NCBI GenBank assembly: GCA_964036665.1
Contig: OZ038532.1
Location: 7,812,001-7,876,000 of the forward strand
Reading direction: 5' to 3'
Length of the DNA: 64,000 nucleotides
Origin: Gordius sp. MW1
Lineage: Eukaryota; Nematomorpha; Gordioida; Gordea; Gordiidae
The notes under the pieces: generated by a model
What the model was told of the DNA's origin: nothing
Database searches by the model: none
Seen by the model: the letters and a program-made list of their open reading frames with translations, nothing else
Program-made: the position numbers and the translations under genes
Shown: positions 34,396 to 46,524 of the stretch, piece by piece
Position numbering within the stretch: position 1 is the stretch's first letter
How the letters are laid out: every line of letters begins with the position of its first letter

Positions 34396-34800
34396 AAGTC
34401 CCTAGCCTGTTCAGGGATTAGAGCAACTTTATTATTTCACTTTTTTATAAAACGATAATTTTATTAAACATCTGGCCTGTTTTTCAACCCAAAAATCTTT
34501 GGTTTATTTATGTTTAATCGAATAAAACTAAAGGTCGACCAAACAAAACCTAGCCGTTTTTACAACACTATAGCTAACCATTACAAATATAAAATGGTTC
34601 GTGATGACAACCTTACTTATGGAAAAGATTATTACGATGAAAAAAGTTTTTTAATAGTATAGTATAATCATAGTCTATTTCTCTAATTTTATTAAGTTTT
34701 TTAAATTCCACTTTATGGTGTAAGATACAATGAGGATTGGCTAGCAATAGCCCTAACCACTACCCCTATTTTTGTAATTTAATATGTTATATTGCGAATA

Positions 34801-35129
34801 CAGTCGAAGCTTCTTAATCGCAAATCGGATTATCGCGATAATCTTTTAATTGCGAAGTTAACCGCCATTTTGTTTTTTTAAACGATAATGTTAACAAAAA
34901 CATCGTTTATTGACAAATCGCTTAATAGTAGAATATCAGATATTCACAAACATTTTCGAGTCCTTAAATCAACCAGATAATTATATAAATTATCGTTTTA
35001 TTGCGAAGCGTAAGAAATGAATATTTAATATAATGTACATATACTTTTATTTCCATCGTTTAATCGCGAAATATCGGTTAATCGCGAAAAAATTTCAGGC
35101 CCGAGGCTTTGCAACTAAACGGTTGACTG
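34801..35129. mobile_element. pogo/Tigger-like MITE with TA duplication
   Basis: The element starts CAGTCGAAGCTTCTTAATCG after TA (34799-34800) and ends GGTTGACTG before TA (35130-35131). The interior is built from repeated AATCGCGAA and ATTGCGAAG words in both orientations, typical of pogo-type mariner derivatives. No transposase frame remains. Confidence 0.75.
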
Positions 35130-35131
35130 TA

Positions 35132-36694
35132 TTACTTAATTATTAGTCGGTTTTTATAATAAATTTAAAATATGCAAATAAAAATTTTATATAAAGATAT
35201 ACAAACTACAAACCATCTAAGATTAATACCAGCCCCAAAAACCCATTTATCTATATAATTTTTATATTTTTAAACATTAAATTCTATATACCTCATGCCA
35301 AAATACATGCATGGTTAAAATTTTAATGTTCTATTTTATTACATTAAAAGATAATAACAAAGATGCAAGTAGCCCCGGCCGGTATCCATTATAGATGAGG
35401 CTAAATAAAATTTTATCTCGCGCTCTGCTTGATACGAATTAAGTATAAATTAGGAGCACTGTAAAACATGTAGGGGGGGGGGTCGATCCTCATTTCCATT
35501 AATAAATCAATATTAATGATACATAAAAAGACTTAATTAATTTATAAGCAAAAACTATTATCCGCCAATTAATATCCCCCATTACCCTAATATCCCTTAT
35601 AAAAAGGGTAAAGGAAATACAAAAACGGTGTTGTAAATTTTGTATGCTTCTATTATGATTTAATTATCAAATCCCGCAAAATACAGCTTTTTGATAATAG
35701 TCCTGCTAGCGCTACCCCTAATCCTGGCCCATCTGTCATTAGCTATTTCCGAGATTGACAAAAAAGTTGAATTTCATTAATCATTATAATGGACCATAGG
35801 GCGGAGTTGTAGGTGCCTTTAAATCATTAATTTTCAAAGTGAAACTATCGACAAACAAGCAATGAAGCTCTTTTTTACTTTTCTCCCAAACATTAGAAAA
35901 TATGGACTTTGAAACATTTATCGAAATAAATTGCATAACAATTAAAATTCTTAATTGAATTTTTAATTATACGTTGTTTTTTCTGAATGGGTAATAACCA
36001 ACATGAGAGTTTGGGCTAAGTAGTACGCTTTAAAGTTATTTGTTTCAGGATATTGGTGATTCAGATCTTGACAGGTTTGTTTTTTAAATATCAACAAGTT
36101 TAAAGCCGTACCCTTAAAAATCATCGTTTATAACCTAAAAGTGTTTGAGCCATTGCAAAATCATGTCTGGAAAGAGTACAGTCTCATAGCAAAGTAAATG
36201 TTTGCTTATAAACATAGGATAGATAGGGTAGTCAACATCGGCAATAACAATTAGAGAGAGGCAAGGCACCTCTATTACGTGGAAGAGTTATTTTGTTAAT
36301 TGATAGATTTTTTTGACACTTTTCAGTACATTTTAAAGGGTTAAAAATTGGGGAGGGCAGTCTAGCCTAGACTGATGGATTTATGGATTTTACCTGTGTG
36401 AAACGCAATGTGTATTTATTAGGTAAAACCTATTTTATATGAGCAGACGTAATATATCAGATTCGTACACCTAGACGCGCACTTGTATTTATGATGTTTA
36501 CATCATACTAACCCTGATTTACCTACCCATTTATCACAACTGAATATCCGGCCGATTTAGGCCAGACAAAATTCTTAAAAATGCTTTTGTTTGCTCTTAT
36601 TCCCAAAGATCATCTTTTGATACAGTTTCAAAATTGATTGGGAAAAGGTTTTTTATAATAATGCCTTTTATACTCTAAATTTAGGGTCTGTAAC
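35132..36694. other. AT-rich intergenic sequence
   Basis: A GGGGGGGGG run at about 35474-35482 is the only notable word. No gene is supported. Confidence 0.4.
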
Positions 36695-36703
36695 GGCTAT
36701 TAT

Positions 36704-36818
36704 CAAGGGCGTAGCAGAGGGGGCAATAATGATTTAGGGAGGGGCAAAAAAATTATTTTTTGAAATTATAGCCATACTTTGGATTTAGAGGGGCACCCTT
36801 GGCCTTGGCTACGCTTAT
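36704..36818. mobile_element. 115-bp MULE-like MITE with exact 9-bp duplication
   Basis: GGCTATTAT flanks both sides (36695-36703 and 36819-36827). Termini CAAGGGCGTAGC and GCTACGCTTAT are inverted. Internally GGGGCAATAATGATTTAGG resembles the right half of the 5.7-kb element, linking the GGGCGTAGCC and CATGGGTTTAG groups as one superfamily. Confidence 0.85.
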
Positions 36819-37382
36819 GGCTATTATTAGGCTAAAAATCATGATCGCTATAATGGTATTAGGTACTAATAATATTATACATGTTTGTCATAATTTTATA
36901 CATCTAATTAATATTAATTGTGATTAGATAAAACAATATCAGTATCACCCATCTCTACCCTACCTCCCATCGATCACACCAAAATGTACTGGGTCACATA
37001 TCATCCTACCATGCTGGCTAATAAATTACCTCGAATTAAAAGGCACCACCACGGGTGATAGGTCTCTAAATTGGGGCAAAAAAGGTAAGCTAATAATTAA
37101 TTAATTGAATCTTCTTCCTCCCTCCATGCTAAAGGGAGGAAATTGAGGTAAATCATTATATTAAGATTTATTTCTCACGCATCGGCACACTCACTGTGAC
37201 AATAAAATCAATCACAAATATAGGTATCGATTTGCATGGCCCTCGTCTCGTCCCCTAATCCTAAAAATTATCCCTTTGTATCCCAGCTAGGGCTTGCTAA
37301 ATAATTGATGCGCATGACAATTGATATTGCCCTAACCCGCTTCACACCTGGCTAATATACTAACGAAATGCGTCCACTAAAG

Positions 37383-37560
37383 TATAGGGGCGGCGGGGGG
37401 GGGGAGGCAAAAGGTCTTATTCCCCCCTTCTCCTCTTCCCATCTCCGCCCTAATCATTATTTATGAAGCTCGTCCTACATAATTTAAAGATGTCTCATCT
37501 TCCTCCCCCATACCCCTTTATTCGTGACCCTTTTGCCTCCCCCCCTCCCTCCCGCCCATA
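37383..37560. mobile_element. MITE with G-run/C-run inverted termini
   Basis: TATAGGGGCGGC, a G run and AGGCAAAAGGTC at the left face GACCCTTTTGCCTCCC and CCCTCCCGCCCATA at the right. The interior is CCCTAATCATTATTTATGAA. Similar in style to the GGGCG-type MITEs. No duplication is certain. Confidence 0.65.
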
Positions 37561-37862
37561 AGCAATTTAACAGGTAGGTATAATTAAGGAGCATTGGATT
37601 AAATAGAAGCTTCGATCCTTAATATACCACCCACGACCCCTTAAATAATTATATTAGAATCAATGGCTCGATCTCGATCTATTAATGCGCAAGATTTTAT
37701 TGAATGACAATAACGAACACATTAATAATTTATTTTCATGGGCGCGCATTTAAAAATGGCGTGTTTTAGCGTTTGGGAAGTGTAAAATGTCTAAATTATA
37801 TATGAAATGCAATTATTATTAAAAATAGTCGCAATAATGCGTCGTTTTAGGGTATCTCAATC

Positions 37863-38034
37863 CATAGGCGTAGCCAGGTTTTGGATTAGGGGGGGGCAAA
37901 ACGTTTAAAAGTTTAATTCGGGGGGGGGGGGGCAAAACGTAATTTTTTTTTAAATTTTTAAGGGTTTTTGCATTGAAATTTATTTTTCTCGCCATTTAGG
38001 GGGGGGGGCAGCCGCCCCCCTGGCTACGCCCATG
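37863..38034 (+). mobile_element. MITE of the GGGCGTAGCC family
   Basis: GGCGTAGCCAGGTTTTGGAT at the left and CTGGCTACGCCC at the right bound two G-run/GGCAAAACGT blocks and AAGGGTTTTTGCATTGAA, as in the copies at 8.2 and 23.5 kb. Flanks CAATCCAT and AAATCCGT suggest an aged 9-bp duplication. Confidence 0.8.
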
Positions 38035-39182
38035 CTTAAATCCGTCATATAATCTTTCTTCGTGATTCTCTAAATTATGCGACTAAGGCTGATTCTGATT
38101 TTATAAGCAATTTATAAACATTTTGCAAAAATATACCTTTAGTTTTTTAGTTATAAAATACATTTTATTTCTAAAAACATTCTTGTGAAAACTTGCATAA
38201 AATTAGCGCAAAGATTGTAATATTGTAAATATTATGGTCAAGGGTTAGCATCTTAATTTGTGTTGTAACGGGGTTTAAGCAAATAAATAATTCTTCATGG
38301 GCCCGGGTTTATTAAATATATGATTGCCTTATGACCAATGGATAAATTTATTTTTATTGATTTTATAATAATTTAAATATTTTTAGAGATTCGTAATATC
38401 TCGCCCTTAACGAGTTCAATAATAAAATAAAATTAATTATTTTAAATTTCTATCAAGTCTATTTTATAAAGGGACCACCCTTAAATGAATGATCTAATTT
38501 TAATACAATTTTGTCATTCAGTGTCTCTATAAATGACTCTGAATTAAAATGCTAAAATTAATTTAGAATGGTTCTAAATCATTTTTCATTTCTGTAATTA
38601 TTTATATAAATATAGTCTGATTTGCTATTTAATAAATGTCAGTTAAGTTATCATTTAAGTCAATATTGAAAAATTCAAGGCGTTTTTATTTGAAGAGAGG
38701 GTACTTGGGATTACATTTTGGGAAGGGTCAGCGTGGGTTATTTTTTAAAATAATATTTAATTTTATTTGTAAAATGACAAATCAGTTTATATGTAAAATA
38801 TTGGAACTTTTATTAAAAGCAGTTAGAAATATGTCAAATCGTCTAATTTTGACAAGCCGAATTTCGAGAGATTTCCATTTTTTGAGAGTAAAGAAATGTA
38901 ACAGAAAAAATAAAATTTTGAAAGTATTTACATAAAAATCTGTCACCAATTTACTTCAAAAATATATAATACTAATACTAAAAAATATTTAAAAAAGCAC
39001 ATTTTTCTATGTTGTACCTAAACATGAAATCTCAGCTGATTTATGTTTGTCGTGCATTTGATATACAAATCACAATTTCGGAACCCTAAACTAAAATTCT
39101 TTTATCTAATTATATCTTTCAGATGTTTTATCAAACCTTACGATAGGTCTAAGTTGACATTTTGTAAATAGGCGCTAAGGTT
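38035..39182. other. AT-rich intergenic sequence
   Basis: A 99-codon forward frame at 38636-38935 is Lys/Phe/Ile-rich without a domain, and I judge it chance. Confidence 0.4.
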
Positions 39183-39300
39183 CATGGGTGTAGCCAGATT
39201 TTGGATTGGGGGGGGGCGAAACGTATAAAAGTTTATTTAGGGGGGGGGGGCAAAACATAAATTTTTTTAAATAGGGTTTTTGCATTAAATTTTTTTTGAT
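39183..39300 (+). repeat. Truncated MITE of the GGGCGTAGCC family
   Basis: ATGGGTGTAGCCAGATTTTG, two G-run blocks with GGGCGAAACG and GGGGCAAAAC, then GGGTTTTTGCATTAAA. The right third, including the C run and terminus, is missing. Confidence 0.7.
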
Positions 39301-39910
39301 AGTAAATTACACGCTTTAGAGCAAATTTTTTCCCGAGCTTGAGCTCGACAACTTGAATTTTTATTTCTGCTTGAGCTCGCTAAAAGGATTTATTCCGATT
39401 CAAGACCTAGCCAAACCTGTAATCTTTTTTAAGTGGTAACCTAAAAAAATTTAGGGTCAAAATTAAAATTTTTTATTTAATAAAATTTAAAGAATTAATT
39501 ACTATTAATATGTGATATAACTTGAATATTTAGAAAAGTTTAGAATCAACGTTTTTAATAATAATCATTTAATCACCTATGAATTAAAGTATATTAATTA
39601 AATTTAATACCAAAATTCCTTATTTCACAGTTTAATATAAATATGCAATCTAAATTATGTAAATAATTCTTTCATTTTTAAATAAAATGTATTTGGTATG
39701 TATAAAGAATAATATAAAGAGTAAACTTTTTTTTAAAGTTTTTAACAAAAAATGATTACCATATCACGGAAGCTAGGGCCTAAAATGCTATACAATCTGC
39801 ATAATATTTTTAATCAAATTTGGTTAATTAAAAAAATAGTTTTTAGGGCTTGTAGGCTTTTGAGACGACCGTCAAGACCGCAAAGCCCGAATATTAATAT
39901 TTTTTCCGAG
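39301..39910. other. AT-rich intergenic sequence
   Basis: Only weak GAGCTCGA/TTGAGCTCG words at 39340-39375. No gene. Confidence 0.35.
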
Positions 39911-39918
39911 CCATACAT

Positions 39919-40596
39919 AGAGCCCTGCAAAATAAAAAATTTTCTGCCCGAGCCCGGCCCGAACCCGGCCCGAGCCCGACGTCTCAGTTTTTTATTTGCC
40001 CGGCCCGAGCCCAAACGACTTTTTATTTTTGGGCCCGACCCGAGCCCGACCCGATTTTTCAAATAGATAATTAAAAAAAATATTTGAAAATTTTTGAAAA
40101 TTTTTTAACCATATAAATACCTAAAGCATTAAATTGTTATTACTCGTAATTTAAAATAAAATTTTCATTTTCACTCGCTACAATTTATTCAACTAAATGA
40201 ATATCTAACTATTTAAAATATATTTACCTAACAGTTCCAGAAAAAACACTTTTAAAATATTTCTTTATTTTAATTTTAATGTAACGGCTACGATTTGCAA
40301 TTTAGGCCAAAATATTTTAATAGACAGGGGAAAAAAGCTGACGTGGAAATATTATGTATGGTGTACGAAGATAATTTTTTAATATCTAGTTGAGTTTGTT
40401 TAGATCATATTTTATAAAAGATTAGTTTGCCTTAGTCAATTCGGGCCGGGCTCGGGCGTCGGGTCGGACCGCCTCATCAGGCCCGACCCGAGCCCGAGAC
40501 CCGATTGTTTTATTAAATTCTGCCCGAGCCCGGCCGAAGCCCGATTGGATAGGGTCAGGCTCGGGCCGGGCTTCGGGCGGCCAGTGCAGGGCTCTA
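39919..40596. mobile_element. 678-bp hAT MITE with exact 8-bp duplication
   Basis: TAGAGCCCTGCA and TGCAGGGCTCTA are perfect 12-bp inverted termini. GCCATACA stands at 39911-39918 and 40597-40604. Both subterminal regions consist of CCCGAGCCCGGCCCGAACCC-like arrays, in inverse orientation. The middle is AT-rich and non-coding. The open frames across the arrays are by-products of the GC repeats. Confidence 0.9.
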
Positions 40597-40678
40597 GCCA
40601 TACATCTCTGGTTGTGTCATGATTTTTTTATTCTTACTATGTAGGGGAGACCGGGGCTATTCGTAGCCCGGGGTTACT

Positions 40679-42226
40679 ATTATTAATTGCTATGCAATTT
40701 ATGGGCTCGCTTTTTGTTGTCCGTCCGTCCGTTTTCCTTCCGTCCGTCCAACGTTCTGAATTGCTGGTTCATACCCGGAGAGGGTTTTTTTTAATTCAAT
40801 TAATATATTGTTCTTGTTAATACCATTGATAATATGACTTTTTGACCGTGTCATGGCTACTGACCAATGAAAAAATTGACCATAAGCCAAATTGTGATTT
40901 GAAATTTTTTTCGTTTTTGAATTGCTATATTAGGTTAACATTGATAATTACCCTATGCCCTCCCGTAGAAGGGCCTATGCCTCTACTGATATGGGTCCCT
41001 GTGCCTGCCCCCCTAAAAAGCCTATGCCTCTTTTGATGTGGGTTCAAATCCCGGCGAGGGCAAATTCTTAAATGCTGTTCGAATCCCGAAGAGGGCAAAT
41101 TTTTTTTATTTTATTTTTTTTTATTAATATATTGTTCTTGTTAATACCATTGGTAATATGACTTTTGACCGTGTCCTGGCTACTGACCAATGAAAAAATG
41201 ACCATTGGCCAAAGTATAAATCAAAATTTTTGTTTTCGTCTTTTATGTATTTATATCCTTTTTGACCGTGTCCTGGTTACTGACCAATTAAAAAAATGAC
41301 CATTGGCCAATTTTGTTTTTTTCGTCTCTTATGTATTTATATCCTTTTTGACCGTGTCCTGGCTACTGACCAATGAAAAAATGACCATTGGCCAAAGTAT
41401 AAATCGAAATTTTTGTTTTCGTCTCTTATGTATTGATATCCTTTTTGACCGTGTCCTGGCTACTGACCAATAAAAAAAATAACCATTGGCCAAAGTGTAG
41501 CAATTTTTTTTCTCTATATTTTAAATATAGTCTATTTAGCCGTTTGCTGGCTACTGACCAATAAAAAAATGACCACTGGCCAAAGTGAAATTAAGATCAA
41601 ATTTTTTCTCTAGCTTATAATTATTGGCTAGTTATTTGGCTGTCTGCTAACCATTAGAAAAAATGATCACTGGCCAAAGTGATGGAAAAAATGACCAATG
41701 GCTAAGGTTTGATTGGAAATTTTTTTCGTTTTTTTAATATCTTGTTTATACCATACATATGCGCATGATTTTAATAGAGTCTATAATCATAATTCAAATA
41801 ATGGGTCGCCTACACCAAATTGTTTAAATTTATACAGTATCAAAAAAACTCTAAATTGAAAGTTGTACGTTTTGGAAGGATGACTATTGGCTTCTTCAAG
41901 GTCATAACCTCTATTTGCTTATCTTTCGTCATTTTGATTAATTTAGAAGTTGATAAATAAGAATGAATGAAAGAAAACCTATTCCTCAATAATAGCAGGT
42001 TCTACAAAAATTTAACTTTTTAAAAATTTGTATAAATAATTAACTAATCATTTTGCATTTTATACCCCCCTATAGGCATTCTCGCCCCTTCCCACCTTTC
42101 TCCCCCATAAATTGCATAGCAAATATGCTACGTTTATACGGAGTATAGATGAGTCGTTCCCCCTTCCCTCCTGCATTTCCCTCCCTTCCCCCCTCCCCTT
42201 CCCACGAGGGCCGAAGGCCCGAGTTT
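40679..42226 (+). mobile_element. Composite Helentron/HINE-like repeat, copy 1
   Basis: Order: ATTATTAATTGC terminus; the 20-nt motif TTGCTATGCAATTTATGGGC (40687-40706); GTCCGTCCG string; GGTTCATACCCGGAGAGGG and later GGGTTCAAATCCCGGCGAGG (tRNA B-box-like); about seven hairpin units with CTGGCTACTGACCAATG and GACCATTGGCCAAAG (40855-41705); an AT spacer; a pyrimidine-rich 3' module from 42022 holding the inverted 20-nt motif (42103-42122, one mismatch); and the GGGCC-GAA-GGCCC stem-loop ending GAGTTT. Inverted subterminal motifs, an internal tandem array and a 3' stem-loop are the hallmarks of non-autonomous Helentrons. The class is inference. Confidence 0.75.
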
Positions 42227-42255
42227 GTAAATAATTTTTAAAACAATAATGATAT

Positions 42256-42359
42256 ATTATATTTTTGAAATTAATTAATAAATTGCGGTTCGCTCTTATT
42301 GGAGCTCCACTTCTTCTATTATCAAACCGCAATTTATTAATTAATTTCAAAAATATAAT
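42256..42359. repeat. Perfect 35-bp inverted repeat with 34-nt loop
   Basis: Left arm 42256-42290 and right arm 42325-42359 are exact complements (TTTTTGAAATTAATTAATAA then ATTGCGGTT). The loop begins CGCTCTTATTGGAGCTC, and the exact complement of that 17-mer occurs again at about 42498-42514. Confidence 0.8.
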
Positions 42360-44974
42360 GTAACAAAATAATTATTATTCACCATAATTATGAGGGTTAT
42401 TCTTTAACCACCATAAAATGGGTTAAATCTAATTTGAGAATTTTATATACCTATCTCGCTTACAATGTGACTAGAAAATTAACTATGGCATACTGATGAG
42501 CTCCAATAAGAGCGAAAACGTTATATGTCTATTACCATTTTCGAAGTCACATGCTAAAAAAGATAGGGATATATAGAGTTCAAATTTGTCTCTAATTAAA
42601 ATTGCCGATAGATGGCGCTAATTAGGGTAAACTTTTAAGTTATTGCTGCACTCCTAAAATGGGTTATTATTATCTTCTTCTGAATAATGATATATATTTA
42701 AAATTTAAACCATATGTGTATTTTTTCATAAGGTATAAGTAAAAAAATTTTTGTTTAGAAAAAATAAAATCTAAAATTTTTTATAGAAGAAAAAGGACTT
42801 TTCGGGGCTATTAGTAGCCTTGACAAAATTTTGTATTTTGCACATAAAATTTTTTGGTCTTTATTATTTGGACTAATTTAAGTTTTATCTTATAAATGGA
42901 TATGTTTTATATGAAAACCGTCTAATGATTAAATTTTTATATGCAATATAACATGTTAAACTTTATTAATTGTTCATAAAAATAGGGATCAGAGCTAGTC
43001 GGAAAGGGGCTAGTTCTAGCCATTTTTCATCGGGTCTTACAAATGACAAGATTTAAAGAACAAAAATTTTGTTTATAGTCCAACTTAGTATAATTTAGAA
43101 TAGAAATAGACTATGATTATACTTAAAAAACGACTAAAAGTTTTTTTCCTTTGCAGAATCTGTCTTTTTAATGTACTTAAGTCAGATTGTCATCTTGACC
43201 CTTTTTTTATTTGCATTTCATAAAATACAATCATCATTTTCTATGTTTTTTATAATGTAACAATCTATTTATTGATTTGAGTTAATACACTATTAAGAAG
43301 TGAAAACCTCAGGGTTAATCTATCCCCTGAACAGAACTATACTTGCCCCGGGCATTTTTAATATTCCTAGGGGTTCTTGATTTTTTTAAACTCAATTTAT
43401 GAAAAAACCATAAGCACTTTTTTCTCAATTTTTTTTCTTTTAGTAAAAATAGACTATAAAAATGCATTCCAATAAAAAATTATAAAAACTTTATTAGTTT
43501 TTTTTAAAACGTGATTTTGTTTTTTATGGCCATTTGGTCCCCGGTCTCCCCTATGGTCAATCTTAAATTATTAAGTTTGTTTTACTATGACGTTTTTATA
43601 CTCTTGTATCTTTTATTTATAAATTCAAACGGCCTTTAAACATAATGTGATTAACATTGGAAGTTGATAACCTATAACTATCGTCAAAAATAAATTCTTT
43701 TACAAAATTCATTTTATTATAAAAGTATAACTAATAAAGATTTAATTAAATTTAGATTACGCAATTATTTCGATTAGTTTCTCAACACAATTATCATGAA
43801 TTGGGGGAAGTAGGGGCAAGATATTTTAAAAATTTGAAGCATAATTTTAATAAAATTTATAGAATTTTTGGATCATGCGAGAAAGTTGAAGGTGGTTATG
43901 CAGGTCAGGATAAATGTGCGCCTCCATTTGATTGGTTTGCGCCAAATTTGATTAGTGTTAATGTTTATGTCACGTGGATTAAAGAGATTTTAGATAAGTT
44001 TCTGTGCGCATTATTCACTTGTAACTTGTGAGACAATTATTAAAGCAGTCCCCTTTTTAGAAGAATAAAACCACCTTAACCTACAATTAGAAAAATATTT
44101 TTGAGTTTTACTCATAGACTAGATGGACTGCTCATCAACGCACAAAATGTGTACCATTTTTTCCACCATTTTGATGTTAAATTTTCGCAAATTAAATATT
44201 CTTAAAGGGTAAATAAAAAATATTGAATTGGGTTGATATCAAAAACAGCATTTTAAAACAAATATCATTTACACAATACATAAAAATTAAAAATGTAAAA
44301 ACTGTGATCAAAGTTTATCTAATAATATAGCGCCATCAATTTTTTTGTATAATATTAATTTATTGACGTTCGTTTTAATTTATAAACTAGTGAGAAAGGT
44401 AAATTGACTGTTATAGGGCAAAATGACATGGTTAAAATACACTAGTTGCTCTCTTCAAAATGGAGGAAAATTTGAGACACAATTAACCATATGCAACACA
44501 TGGCACGAGCAGTCTATCTAGTCATGGTTTTACTATAAAAAATTCTACTTTTTACAAATGAATTTTGGTTAAAACCTTACACGTAATAGAATCATTTAGC
44601 ACCGATACGAGATGCCCATATAATTTTTATAAATAGGACATCGCAAATTGGGTTAAGGATGCCTCTTCCTTGTGGCACATCTTTAATGTAAAACCCTTAG
44701 GACAATATTCATTTTATCTACTGTGCATCCTTATTGATTTTCACTTAGGTATCACAAATAGTAATTATAAATCATTAAAAAATTTACATTTTTAATTATT
44801 TTTCCCATTATGTTGAAGGCCATTTTTAACTGTTTAAAAATGAGTGCAATTATAATAGATTTTGGACGCATATGTTTATATGTCAATATGCAAGGGTTTT
44901 GGAAACTTTATTATAAAATCATAGTGCTTTTAGAATTCAGGTTTCAGAGAGTCAAAACACGTTGAAATTTTGTT
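42360..44974. other. AT-rich sequence, partly transposon interior
   Basis: Up to 43551 this is probably the interior of the GGGGAGACC element. Beyond it, a 76-codon frame at 43801-44031 (CAPPFDWFAPNLISVNVYV) shows no known domain and is left out. No gene is supported. Confidence 0.4.
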
Positions 44975-45249
44975 ATTAATTGCTATGCAATTTATGGACT
45001 CGCTTTTTGTTGTCCGTCCGTCCGTCCAACTTTCTGAATTGCTGGTTCGATACCCGGAGAAGACAAAATTTTTTATTTAAATTAAATAAATATATTGTTC
45101 TTGTTAATACAATTGATAACATGACTTTTTGACCGTGTCCTGGCTACTGACCAATGAAAAAATCACCATTGGCTTGGGATTCGAAATTTTTGTTTTGTTT
45201 TTTTTCGTCTCTTATGTATTTATATCCTTTTTGATCGCTGGCTACTGAC

Positions 45250-45410
45250 TGTAGTGTATGCAAATACTATCTTGACCTTGAGCGTTCGAATTGAAATGTA
45301 ATGTTAATTGATTGTTAATTGGTTGTCTATTTAAACGTGTTATTGTAATTACCATCAGTCACCTTTTGTTTTGTTTCTTATATGTCACCTAATAAACCGG
45401 ATATTCTATA
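45250..45410 (+). repeat. 5' LTR of the Ty3/gypsy element
   Basis: Begins TGTAGTGTATGCAAATACTA and ends GGATATTCTATA. AATAAA within CCTAATAAACCGG is the likely polyadenylation signal. Confidence 0.9.
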
Positions 45411-45582
45411 ATGGCGACGAGGATGGGATAACCCTTGGACCTTAAACTCAACCTCGTTTAGAAGCGCTCCCTACCTCGCTCAACTTAAATAATTTATTAT
45501 CCATATTATTTTCAGATGGCCATCAAACCGTAGACGAATTTTTCTTGCGATTACTTAAAGGAATTGAAGGATTCAATTCTGT

Positions 45583-45879
45583 ATGATCCAAGTAATTCTA
45601 TTGATGACTATTTATTTAATATCGAGCTTCTTATTCAAGTTGAGAGACATCACGGGAGAAAGGCGAAAAACTTTGTTACTCACTTACGTAGGCCTTAACA
45701 CTTTAACAAAATTAAGGGACTTTTTATATCCAAAATTAGTAGACAAGACTAATTACGATGAGATAATTAAAGCCCTTAGGAGTATATTCGCCAATAAGTT
45801 TTCTATTTATCATCATAGAGAACAATTTTATAAGGCAATTAGAAATAACGAAAGTATTATTGAATTTAACTTCGTTTGA
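45583..45879 (+). pseudogene. Gag capsid fragment of the Ty3/gypsy element
   Basis: Residues such as LLTYVGLNTLTKLRDFLYPK and YHHREQFYKAIRNNESI resemble the capsid region of animal gypsy-type Gag, which packages the RNA. No CCHC knuckle is visible downstream to 46120. The reading frame is interrupted before and after, and the gag start near 45516 is followed by stops. Confidence 0.65.
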
Positions 45880-46121
45880 AATTTATTTTGAAAAACTGTA
45901 AATATGAAAATAATCTAGACGAGGTATTAAAGGATATATTTGTCCTAGGATGTAACTTACCAAGGCTTAACATTGAGTTAAGAGCTAATTATCCGAGTGG
46001 TAACATAAGTTTCGAAGAAACAGTTAATCTGCATTGGCGTTAGATTCGGTAGAACACGAAACATTGGGGGCTGTTGAAGTAAACAAGGTTAAGCAGTCGT
46101 TTAATAACTTCAACAATAGAG

Positions 46122-46406
46122 ATGTACATTTTCCTAAATTTAGCACACTTAGGAAAAAGCCACCCCCTAAATGTACCAAACCATTTAGCAAAAAATTGTA
46201 GAACGGTGATGAATACGTTATCAGCCATCAACCACGACTTCGATCAGCACACCAAAGCTCACATCAACGTACGGATTAACAATGTGCCCTATGAAATGAT
46301 CTTCGATACGGGTGCGGCATGTAGCGTCATTGATGAAATAACGTGGTCTCGAATCGGCAAGCCTAAACTTTACCAAGCTTTTCAACACTTGGTAAAACTA
46401 AAGTGA
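46122..46406 (+). pseudogene. Retroviral-type aspartic protease of the Ty3/gypsy element
   Basis: The active-site motif FDTGAACSVI is preceded by HINVRINNVPYEM, as in gypsy-type proteases that dimerise to cut Gag-Pol. The frame shifts near 46400; the remainder of the domain continues in another frame to about 46510. Confidence 0.8.
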
Positions 46407-46524
46407 AGGTGGACGTTGGTGGTGTGACAAAGTATTTAGATATTTATGTCATCAAAGGTAAAGGTTCAGCAATATTCGGTATGCCATTTATCTCAAAATT
46501 TAACTTATCTTTACCAAAGTTGGT

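Larger units (their letters stand above)
40644..43551. mobile_element. Element with GGGGAGACCGGGG termini, interrupted by the composite repeat
   Basis: GGGGAGACCGGGG at 40644-40656 is mirrored by CCCCGGTCTCCCC at 43539-43551. TA stands outside both ends (40642-40643, 43552-43553). Fragments such as CGGGGCTATTAGTAGCC (about 42797) repeat the terminal text (GGGGCTATTCGTAGCCC). The first composite-repeat copy and the 42256-42359 hairpin lie inside. A mariner-like TA target is inferred. Confidence 0.6.

Noticed and set aside
38636-38935. 99-codon frame
   Set aside because: Lys/Phe/Ile-rich and AT-driven, no domain or neighbouring exon.
43801-44031. 76-codon forward frame with CAPPFDWFAPNL
   Set aside because: Short, isolated and without a known motif; lies in decayed sequence.
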